Of a stretch of DNA of 58,439 nt, positions 52,602-58,439 are shown in pieces (within the stretch, counting starts at the first letter, position 1; each line of letters starts with the position of its first letter). The DNA is from Candidatus Methanoperedens nitratireducens (GTDB taxonomy: Archaea; Halobacteriota; Methanosarcinia; Methanosarcinales; Methanoperedenaceae): positions 1 to 58,439 of the forward strand of contig NZ_FZMP01000009.1 in the NCBI RefSeq assembly GCF_900196725.1. Reading direction: 5' to 3'. The position numbers and the translations under genes are program-made. The notes beneath the pieces are model-generated. The model was not told the origin of the DNA. It saw only the letters and a program-made list of their open reading frames with translations, and did no database searches.

Positions 52602-52937
52602 ATGAATATACGCTTATCTCAGGAAACCCCTAAAGGAAAATATCTGGAGGTAGACTGCGAAAATCAGCTTGTACAAATAATATTTACGTGGCATTCTTTG
52701 GATGCAATCGAAGACTATGAAATGACACTTGAAAATATATTAAATTATTTATTATATCCAGAAGAAGTAGTAAAGGGGCATGCAAACAGATATATTGCGC
52801 ATCGAAGATTAAATCATCATTTAGCAAGAGTAGTCTATGAATATGACGGGCGCAATGTTATCGTAATAACTTTTTATATAAGTTATGTTAATAGATACTT
52901 TAGAGAAGGAAAATATGAAGATAAAATACTATCCTGA
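52602..52937 (+). CDS. DUF4258-like putative toxin
   Basis: A 111-residue protein, very AT-rich. The conserved-looking part is HANRYIAHRRLNHHLARVVYEYDG followed by an aromatic beta strand (VIVITFYISYVNRYF), a RelE/DUF4258-like arrangement with basic residues and histidines that could act on RNA. It is followed by a DUF2283 gene overlapping it by 23 bases, a frequent two-gene pairing thought to be a toxin-antitoxin system. No strong Shine-Dalgarno precedes it; it may be read from the gltX transcript. The family call is moderate and the toxicity is inferred from pairing. Confidence 0.65.
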   Translation: MNIRLSQETPKGKYLEVDCENQLVQIIFTWHSLDAIEDYEMTLENILNYLLYPEEVVKGHANRYIAHRRLNHHLARVVYEYDGRNVIVITFYISYVNRYFREGKYEDKILS

Positions 52938-53136
52938 TGCCGATGCGCTGGTTGTGAGGATACTTGATGAAAAACCAGACCATGGTGAGCAAGTAGGCGA
53001 AGAGATGATTCTTCATTATACCAAAGACAATAAACTTGTTAAGATAGAAATACTTGATGCTTCCAGAACAGTGATTGATTTTCTCCAGCCAATACTCAGC
53101 CAGAAGCCTTTGAAAGCATCAAGAGCGACAGCATAA
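52915..53136 (+). CDS. DUF2283 protein, putative antitoxin
   Basis: A 73-residue protein matching DUF2283: MKIKYYPDADALVVRILDEK, then VGEEMILHYTKDNKLVKIEI and LDASRTVIDF. These small beta proteins accompany DUF4258-like or other toxin genes. I start it at the ATG at 52915, after AGAAGGA and inside the previous gene's end; an ATG 30 bases upstream has no ribosome binding site. The pair sits between two copies of the gltX 3' end. Confidence 0.8.
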   Translation: MKIKYYPDADALVVRILDEKPDHGEQVGEEMILHYTKDNKLVKIEILDASRTVIDFLQPILSQKPLKASRATA

Positions 53137-53165
53137 TACAGAGTTCCTGGAGAGGGTATATACCA

Positions 53166-53318
53166 ATGGTGTTATCGCCCGATGGGGAATATACAGGCAT
53201 CGGGGAGCGCGGGATTGAGAAGGAAGTGGACAGGGTCGTGCAATTTGAGAGGTTCTGGTTCGTGAGGATCGATAGCGTTAGCGGGGGTGAGGTCATGGCG
53301 TATTTCACGCATAAGTGA
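53166..53318 (+). pseudogene. Detached second copy of the gltX 3' end
   Basis: Fifty codons that repeat the gltX C-terminus: MVLSPDGEYTGIGERG, EKEVDRVVQFERFWFVRID, then VSGGEVMAYFTHK and a TGA stop. It is colinear with 52424-52576 with no indels. Differences are mainly synonymous, which means the copy diverged while still part of a working gene, probably in another lineage. It has no start signal or upstream gltX sequence, so it is a remnant. Confidence 0.8.
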
Positions 53319-53333
53319 AATAATGCTGGAGGT

Positions 53334-54227
53334 TTACCCCCGCCCCAGCAGCCTGCACGTCTTGCATACCGCCTCGCTGCCCGGTTCCCCGCAGAGCCTG
53401 CACTGCACTATCTTCGTATCGGGCGGACGCAGCGCCGGGGCGAGCACATCAAACCCCCCAAGCAGGGAGTATTTCGTTCCCGGATGCTTTACCTCGTAGT
53501 TATTGACCATTTCGCGAATCTCGTTGCGGAGCGCCTCACCTGCATAGGGGCACTCATCCGTGCTCACGGGCAGGTCATTTAAGAACCCGTAAAGCGCCAC
53601 CTCTTTTTCAGGGATGCTTCGGAGCGGTTTTATTCGCATTACAAGACCGGGCTGGATTACGCCGGGCAGCATTCTCTTTAATCTGTCCATATCCCCGCGC
53701 AGGTAGTTCATCAGGATGGTCTGCGCCTCGTCATCAAGATTATGACCTATAGCGAGTTTATCAGCGCCAAGCTCCCGTGCGGCTTTATTCAGGAGGTTTT
53801 TCCGGAGCACGCCGCATAAAGTGCAGGCGGCGTGTTCTTTTCTTTTCGTAAGCTCATCAAGAGTAGTGCCGAACCCTTCCTCGAACGTTTTTATGGTATG
53901 GGGAATCCCAAGCTCCCCTGTGAGCTTTACAGCATGGGATAATGTATGTTCCCTGTATCCTTTGATGCCTTCATCTATCGTGATCGCCAGAAGTTCGATA
54001 TCAGGTCTGTTTTTAAATATCTTATGCAGGACATAGAGAAGAGCAACACTATCTTTTCCCCCGCTAAGCGCGACTGCTATCCTGTCGTTCTTTTCGACCA
54101 TCCTGAGTTTTCGGATATCACGTTTTATCTTCCTTTCAACGTCATCTATAAAGTGCACCCTGCACAGGTGAGCATTTGAGTATTTCTGGAATACAACCGC
54201 GCTTTTGTTGCATCGCTGGCATTTCAT
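53334..54227 (-). CDS. ncsA: tRNA 2-thiolation protein NcsA/TtuA family
   Basis: A 297-residue PP-loop ATPase of the Ctu1/NcsA/TtuA group. Paired zinc-binding cysteines open the protein (CQRC at 3-6, C22-H25). The PP-loop is ALSGGKDSVALLYVL near residue 55. The catalytic cysteines are in HAACTLCGVLR and the 4Fe-4S/catalytic region; a second zinc site closes the protein (CRLCGEPGSEAVCKTC). The enzyme adenylates and thiolates U34 or U54 of tRNAs with sulfur from a ubiquitin-like carrier. The SAMP-like gene at 11.9 kb and the tRNA-Gln(UUG) at 58.1 kb are likely carrier and substrate in the same genome; that is inference. Confidence 0.9.
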   Translation of the reverse strand: MKCQRCNKSAVVFQKYSNAHLCRVHFIDDVERKIKRDIRKLRMVEKNDRIAVALSGGKDSVALLYVLHKIFKNRPDIELLAITIDEGIKGYREHTLSHAVKLTGELGIPHTIKTFEEGFGTTLDELTKRKEHAACTLCGVLRKNLLNKAARELGADKLAIGHNLDDEAQTILMNYLRGDMDRLKRMLPGVIQPGLVMRIKPLRSIPEKEVALYGFLNDLPVSTDECPYAGEALRNEIREMVNNYEVKHPGTKYSLLGGFDVLAPALRPPDTKIVQCRLCGEPGSEAVCKTCRLLGRG

Positions 54228-54326
54228 GTATTTGCATAAAACGATCTCATTTTATTAATAATCTGTCCAGAGATTAGCTAACTCCATATAATCTATGTAA
54301 TGTACGTAGCAGAAAAAAAGAAGGGA

Positions 54327-54358
54327 AGGGTTAGAACCGTTTTGGAGGTTCTAATCCC
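54327..54358 (-). terminator. Hairpin with U-rich tail after the heme c protein gene
   Basis: Arms 54328-54338 and 54347-54358 pair over 11 bp with one bulge. Read on the minus strand, the hairpin is followed by CCCTTCTTTTTTTC, so it is well placed to end transcription of the gene at 54403-55314 before ncsA. Confidence 0.6.
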
Positions 54359-54402
54359 GTCCATTAGAACTGATGGGTTTTAGCGACCATCTATTCTTCG
54401 TC

Positions 54403-55314
54403 TTATTTACCCTCTCCAGCGTGTCCACTATTCTGGATGCCTGCTGTAACACCTGTGCAAGGATTCTCCTTGAATATATTTTCGAGCCAGTGAATGATCT
54501 CCACATGCGTAATATCTTCATCATCTTCATCTTCCTCAGTTTCTGGTACTAATTTTACAGTCACTGTCATATCGCCGGTCACGTTGATATGGTCTTTGCT
54601 TTTCTCATATTCTTCCGCACTTACTTTATATTTATAGTCTCCAGGGATTAAGTTGGTGAATATTGCAGTTCCTGTATCGTCTGTTTTGATTTTACTTCCG
54701 TTCATTGAGACTTTCGCGCCAGCGATTGGCAAACCCGTCTCGTTGTCAATGACTGTGAAAGTTACATTAACAGCAGTTGATGGGGGCGTATCTGGCGAAG
54801 GTGTCTGTAGACTGTAAGTCACATTTACCGAGGTTTCTGTAGTATTTCCAGATGTGTCTGTTGCTCTTGCATAGATAGTATTCGAACCTGATGCAAGGGT
54901 TACAGGTGAGCTCCATGATGTGTTTCCGGTTGCTTCCGCATAGCTTCCTTCTGCTCCTACTTTCACTTCCACTTTGCTGACACCGATATCATCAGAAGCA
55001 GTTCCGTTGACTGTTATAGCGTCAGTTGTGAATGTCTGTCCATCTGTCGGAGAGGTTATGGCGATGACCGGAGGAGTATCTGATGTTGGAGTTGGAGTAT
55101 CTGGTGTTGGAGTTGGCGCAGGTGGAAGTTGTCCATTCAGTTTATAGTACTCACCAGCAGGAGTCAATGTTCCTCCTCCGTTGGGATCTACATGACACGT
55201 GCCACATGAAGCACCGGTTTCAGTTGCATAGGATGGATATGCTGATGCTTGAGGTGCCAATACCAGAGCCATTACAGCTAAAAGCAATAGCCCGATTTTC
55301 ATTTTATTATTCAT
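54403..55314 (-). CDS. Secreted single-heme c protein with Ig-like and carboxypeptidase-regulatory domains
   Basis: A 303-residue exported protein. The signal peptide (IGLLLLAVMALVLAPQASA) is followed by one CXXCH heme c site, C37-G-T-C-H41, in a mini-cytochrome (SYATETGASCGTCHVDPNG). A Pro/Thr linker (TPTPDTPTPTSDTP) leads to a Big/Ig-like domain (about 83-165). A carboxypeptidase-regulatory-like domain (about 180-260) follows, then an acidic stretch and a C-terminus (GIQNSGHAGEGK) without membrane anchor. GGAG precedes the start. Extracellular cytochromes fused to surface domains are typical of ANME-2d and fit electron transfer through the envelope. It has only one heme site, so it could be a sensor or adaptor and not a wire. 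Confidence 0.85.
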   Translation of the reverse strand: MNNKMKIGLLLLAVMALVLAPQASAYPSYATETGASCGTCHVDPNGGGTLTPAGEYYKLNGQLPPAPTPTPDTPTPTSDTPPVIAITSPTDGQTFTTDAITVNGTASDDIGVSKVEVKVGAEGSYAEATGNTSWSSPVTLASGSNTIYARATDTSGNTTETSVNVTYSLQTPSPDTPPSTAVNVTFTVIDNETGLPIAGAKVSMNGSKIKTDDTGTAIFTNLIPGDYKYKVSAEEYEKSKDHINVTGDMTVTVKLVPETEEDEDDEDITHVEIIHWLENIFKENPCTGVTAGIQNSGHAGEGK

Positions 55315-55630
55315 CTGTTTATCTCCTTTTATTCATTCAGATCCGCTCTGTTTATCATTTTCGTTCATATAATCGGGGCAAAAACGCAGACAGTTTTATT
55401 CACTGCCTGTATTTACGTCCTGACCCATGGCGAGGAATATAAAACATTGCGAAATCTTATGTTACGTCCTTGGCTCCCCTGGTAAATAAAAGGTATAATC
55501 CGTAATCAGTAATGATTCTCATCGATGAAAACGACAGAAAATACGGTATGCGTAGGATACTGAACATTAAAAAAAGACATACGATTATCTATAGGATGAG
55601 CCCCTGCCCAATCTTAGTGGCTATCCACCC
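55315..55630. other. Intergenic region between the heme c protein and the winged-helix gene
   Basis: About 316 bp without a convincing gene. The right part can be read as a short ORF from 55512, but it has no family resemblance and no ribosome binding site. The left edge holds the leader and promoter of the heme c gene (GGAG before the ATG, A+T-rich sequence upstream). No clear operator or RNA structure was found. Confidence 0.5.
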
Positions 55631-55993
55631 TTATATGCTGACTTCATTGGAACAAGGCTTGGCAAGCCTTTTCCACAGCCTGATGATCTTGTCATTGCAA
55701 TCCTCCATTTTCAGGCTGACTGAAAGCATACCCTTATGGAAATTAACTTTAACTTCACGAACTACGCAGCGGTAATATTTTTCTTCATTACCCGAGAGAT
55801 GTATGATCGTCTTGACGTGCTTTATCAGCCCAGAATCTTCCAGGAGCTTCAACTTCCTGTACACGGTTGCAAGGGGTATACCGAGCTCCGTGCATAACAG
55901 GAGGGCAGAACATTCCATGCTGGAGGTCATGGATAGTATCGCCCTTGAGTACTTATCTCCCAAAAGTTCAATAAGCATTTCTTCCGTCTTCAT
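55631..55993 (-). CDS. Winged-helix transcriptional regulator
   Basis: A 120-residue ArsR/MarR-like regulator. The helix-turn-helix is LLCTELGIPLATVYRKLKLL, preceded by the scaffold helix LLGDKYSRAILSM and followed by a wing (IKHVKTIIHLSGNEEKYYRC). There is no dimerisation extension beyond a C-terminal helix. Cysteines at about 28, 34, 74 and 98 could sense redox or metals but form no clear pair. It is upstream of the heme c gene on the same strand, separated by about 300 bp, so it may control that gene; no operator could be identified. Confidence 0.82.
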   Translation of the reverse strand: MKTEEMLIELLGDKYSRAILSMTSSMECSALLLCTELGIPLATVYRKLKLLEDSGLIKHVKTIIHLSGNEEKYYRCVVREVKVNFHKGMLSVSLKMEDCNDKIIRLWKRLAKPCSNEVSI

Positions 55994-56162
55994 TTTTTGT
56001 ACCCTGTTATCAATTTTTTAATCCGCATTTGATAGGATTTTACAATATAAGGTCATAAATCATACAGCATAAACCTGCCGACGGTTTCGATGGTTTTGAT
56101 AGTTTCATTTTGATTAATTTATAAAAGCTTTTATGTAGCCAGACTTACAGGAAATTTTTAGC

Positions 56163-58010
56163 TTATGACTTCGCGCTTCGCCGCATCGTCACAATAGAAG
56201 GGTTCTCCATTATGCGGTAAGCTGCATCCGTATCTTTGCCTATTTTCACATCCCCTTTCCGTCCCACTGTGGCGGTAAAAAGATAATCCTCCCCGCTGTA
56301 CACATCCACGGTCTCACCTGCTAACCCGGCGACCGTAAGGACCGCATATTTCTTTGTGCTCTCAACCGCTGGTATGAAGCCCGATACTTCGGATTTTCCA
56401 GCCTTTTTTTCTTTCTTTTTACCTTCCCGCCTCTCCCGTATTTCCAGATGGATGCCCAGCTTTTTCTCGATCTGGTCTATATTCTTCCCCCCTCTCCCGA
56501 TAACGTTCGGTATATCTTCCTCATTCATGTACACTGTGGCACTTGAATCGGAAACGACTTCAATTTCAATAGCGTCCCGCGTGTATTTCTGCAATTCCCT
56601 CTGCACTGCTGCGGCTCCAAGGTCCCATATGCCCGGACGTTTTGCAGCAACTTCCCCGACCGGCATTACCACGACCTGTTCGCCGTACGTGTATATCTCG
56701 TACTCGACTTTCCTTGTCTCAAAATCAGTTACTGTTATAACTGGTCTTGAAAGGTCCTGCTCAATCATTCCATGCGGCACTTTCACTGTGAAACCGATAT
56801 CATATACCTTGGAAATCTCGCCTTTTTCTATGAAAACAACCGTGTCCACGACCTGCGGTATGATACCGAGTTCAACCCTTCCTATGAGCCTCTGGATAGC
56901 ATCAACAGCCCTTGTGGCATGCACTACCCCTATCATACCGACGCCTGCCATCCTCATATCCGCAAAAACATAGAAATCTTTCGTCTTTCTGACCTCATCG
57001 TATATCGTATAGTCCGGCCTCACGAGCAGCATGATATCCGCCGTCTTTTCCATATCGCGCTCAAGCGGACCGTACTGTGTTATCGCGTCCCGTACCTGCA
57101 GGTCGCGCGGCGATTCCATGGTTTTCACGATAAATCCTTTGTCGTGCAGGAACTCAGCAACACCGGCTGCGAACGTGGATTTTCCCGCGCCGGGCGGACC
57201 GGCTACAAGAATGCCCCGCTGCCTTTCGATGATCCTGCTTTTAAGCTCCTTGCTCAGCCTGTAATCCTCAAGACGCACTACGGCTATAGGTCTTACAGCC
57301 GTTATCTCCATGCCGTCTGAGAACGGGGGCTGTGCCGCCGCTATACGCATCGAGCCTATCTGGAACACGGTCGCACCCGTAAAATCCATCTCTAAAAATG
57401 AATCTGGGTCGCGTTTTGCTCGTTCGATAAGCTCGCGTACGATAGCATGAAGCTCGGTGTCCGTACAGACCTCGTCCCTGATCTTTACAAGCTTCTGGTT
57501 ACCGATAGTGCCCCTTTTCGCCATGGGAGGAACATTGACTTTAAGATGCACAGAAAGCGTATCGTCTGTGAAGAATTCCGCGATGTGGAGAGGCTTTAAC
57601 TCTTCTACCCTGGGATACAGGTATTCCACATCCAGTCCTTTGGCGCGGGCGACCTCTGCCTGTACCTTATCGCTTGTAATGAATATCGCCTTATTCTCGA
57701 CCGCTACAGCACGTATCATGGAATCTATCTCACCTGTGGCTGCAAGTTTCACCTGCTCCGGCGATGGTCTTTTTCCCTGGTACTCAAGACGGATCTCTCC
57801 CCTCTTTGCCATCTCGCTGAGTTCTTTTAGCTCTTCAAGCCCTTTGAAGCCGATTTCCCTGCCCCTGTTCGCCTGTGCTTCAAGCTCGGAGACGAGGGCT
57901 TCAGGGATGATTACAGTTGCCTGCCTGTATTCACCCTCCTTTAATTTCGCTGTTATCCTGCCGTCGATGATAACGCTGGTATCGGGGACTATACAAAGCT
58001 CTTCTGTCAT
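56163..58010 (-). CDS. PIN domain / PilT-like ATPase / KH domain protein
   Basis: A 615-residue protein of the archaeal PINc/VapC-family ATPase group. A PIN domain occupies 1-130 (IVPDTSVIIDG with the first acidic residue, TGEIDSMIRAV, AIFITSDKVQ). A PilT/VirB11-type ATPase core follows with Walker A GPPGAGKST near 270 and Walker B-like IYDEVRKTKDF near 333. A KH RNA-binding domain (NVIGRGGKNIDQIEKKLG) lies near 503, after which a Lys-rich stretch (KKKEKKAGKSE) precedes a small TRAM-like C-terminal beta domain. It probably acts on RNA, coupling a nuclease to an ATPase; the substrate is unknown. It is leaderless-looking at the start. Confidence 0.9.
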   Translation of the reverse strand: MTEELCIVPDTSVIIDGRITAKLKEGEYRQATVIIPEALVSELEAQANRGREIGFKGLEELKELSEMAKRGEIRLEYQGKRPSPEQVKLAATGEIDSMIRAVAVENKAIFITSDKVQAEVARAKGLDVEYLYPRVEELKPLHIAEFFTDDTLSVHLKVNVPPMAKRGTIGNQKLVKIRDEVCTDTELHAIVRELIERAKRDPDSFLEMDFTGATVFQIGSMRIAAAQPPFSDGMEITAVRPIAVVRLEDYRLSKELKSRIIERQRGILVAGPPGAGKSTFAAGVAEFLHDKGFIVKTMESPRDLQVRDAITQYGPLERDMEKTADIMLLVRPDYTIYDEVRKTKDFYVFADMRMAGVGMIGVVHATRAVDAIQRLIGRVELGIIPQVVDTVVFIEKGEISKVYDIGFTVKVPHGMIEQDLSRPVITVTDFETRKVEYEIYTYGEQVVVMPVGEVAAKRPGIWDLGAAAVQRELQKYTRDAIEIEVVSDSSATVYMNEEDIPNVIGRGGKNIDQIEKKLGIHLEIRERREGKKKEKKAGKSEVSGFIPAVESTKKYAVLTVAGLAGETVDVYSGEDYLFTATVGRKGDVKIGKDTDAAYRIMENPSIVTMRRSAKS

Positions 58011-58113
58011 ATTGTTATAAATACATCCCGTAAAGTTAAAAATGTTCTTATCTTTCCACAGGAAGCGTATCGAACATAAAGAATAAGTAGTTTGGTTGTG
58101 ATTTAAAGTCCTT

Positions 58114-58186
58114 AGTCCCGTAGGGTAGTGGTCAATCCTTCTGGCCTTTGGAGCCGGAGACGACGGTTCGAATCCGCCCGGGACTA
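58114..58186 (+). tRNA. tRNA-Gln (anticodon UUG)
   Basis: A 73-base cloverleaf including the discriminator A. The acceptor arms AGTCCCG (58114-58120) and CGGGACT (58179-58185) pair perfectly. The anticodon arm CTGGC-CTTTGGA-GCCGG has UUG at positions 34-36. The T loop TTCGAAT is standard, but the T stem has one A-C mismatch (GACGG opposite CCGCC). CCA is not encoded. The sequence agrees with archaeal tRNA-Gln, which non-discriminating GluRS charges with glutamate before amidation. Confidence 0.92.
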
Positions 58187-58279
58187 TTAATTTTTTTTCC
58201 GGTCATATTACCGGTCTTAAATAATCCCAATTTACAGGACATATCGAAAATGCCCGTGTACATGACCGGAGCATATAAA

Positions 58280-58375
58280 TTAGCCACAGAGATGCAGAGG
58301 CACAGAGACCGTTGAGATGAGCATCAAAAGCTATCTCCTTACTCCAATCTCTGTGTTCTCTGTGCCTGGTATGAA
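58280..58375. repeat. Imperfect CACAGAG/CTCTGTG inverted repeat
   Basis: Several CACAGAG units (58285-58308) face CTCTGTG units (58349-58371), so the region could fold into a long imperfect hairpin. Such CACAGAG-rich sequence is a common intergenic repeat and gives false ORFs. No gene is supported here. Confidence 0.45.
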
Positions 58376-58394
58376 AACAGACACTATTTAAACA

Positions 58395-58439
58395 ACGAAC
58401 TCGTACGAACTGATACGAACTCACGCAACCGGAGTTCGT
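58395..58439. repeat. Three ACGAAC direct repeats at 10-bp spacing, with an inverted arm at the window edge
   Basis: ACGAACT begins at 58395, 58405 and 58415, exactly one helical turn apart. The last unit, ACGAACTC, is complementary to GAGTTCGT (58432-58439), forming an 8-bp inverted repeat that reaches the end of the window. This could be an operator for a gene to the right. Confidence 0.5.

Noticed and set aside
58203-58424. A 73-codon minus-strand ORF at the right end
   Set aside because: It reads through CACAGAG intergenic repeats, a common source of false proteins.
1-58439. CRISPR arrays, rRNA genes, and integrase or transposase genes
   Set aside because: No regularly spaced repeats, rRNA-like sequence or recombinase motifs were seen on either strand.

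Overview
The window is archaeal and best fits a Methanosarcinales-type methane archaeon, most like the ANME-2d / Methanoperedens group. The evidence is methanogenesis marker protein 11, a HacB/AksF-type pair (coenzyme B precursor pathway), archaeoflavoprotein AfpA, an AMP phosphorylase, archaeal-type TyrRS, GluRS and Thg1, PGF-pre-PGF/PGF-CTERM surface proteins, archaeal TATA boxes with GGTGA/GGAGG ribosome binding sites, and a secreted CXXCH (heme c) protein. The genus is an inference; no rRNA is present.

Layout. 1-10.5 kb: an EFR1-like flavodoxin/ferredoxin cut by the left edge, tyrS, a Ski2-like helicase, aroD, two membrane/surface proteins (one a membrane-tethered winged-helix regulator), AMP phosphorylase, a DUF473 protein and RNase Z. 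10.6-12.2 kb: threonine synthase with a ubiquitin-like sulfur carrier. 12.3-16.7 kb: an accessory patch with a MntA/HepT toxin-antitoxin whose HepT has an in-frame TAG, a PAP2 phosphatase and an AT-rich glycan operon (FAD oxidoreductase, GT4, GT2). 16.7-22.3 kb: an exported Lon-type protease, the mmp11/TPP-enzyme pair, and the iron-sulfur flavoprotein/AfpA pair. 22.3-28.3 kb: two PAS histidine kinases, a phosphodiesterase gene stump and a cyclic 2,3-diphosphoglycerate synthetase-like protein.

28.5-42.5 kb is a cell-envelope island: a 1967-residue S-layer-like protein, two PGF-pre-PGF surface proteins and a subtilisin-like protease whose anchor region is separated by a frameshift. 42.5-45.8 kb: hacB, an unrecognised gene, an inserted RHH/PIN toxin-antitoxin and an aksF/leuB-type dehydrogenase. 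46-49.6 kb: a third PAS kinase overlapping a convergent phosphate transporter. 49.7-58.4 kb: Thg1, a PRC-barrel protein, gltX followed by a DUF4258/DUF2283 pair and a second diverged copy of the gltX tail, the tRNA thiolase NcsA, the heme c protein, a winged-helix regulator, a PIN-ATPase-KH protein and tRNA-Gln(UUG).

How it fits together. Several genes converge on tRNA decoding, notably tRNA-Gln: non-discriminating GluRS, NcsA for U34 thiolation, and tRNA-Gln itself. The central block looks like one envelope programme with shared anchor cassettes. The three kinases have no adjacent response regulator genes and share interchangeable PAS modules. The most noteworthy signals are the HepT nonsense codon, the gltX tail duplication around a toxin-antitoxin pair, the TA cassette splitting the hacB/aksF cluster, stop codons nested in terminator hairpins, and the mmp11-linked TPP enzyme.
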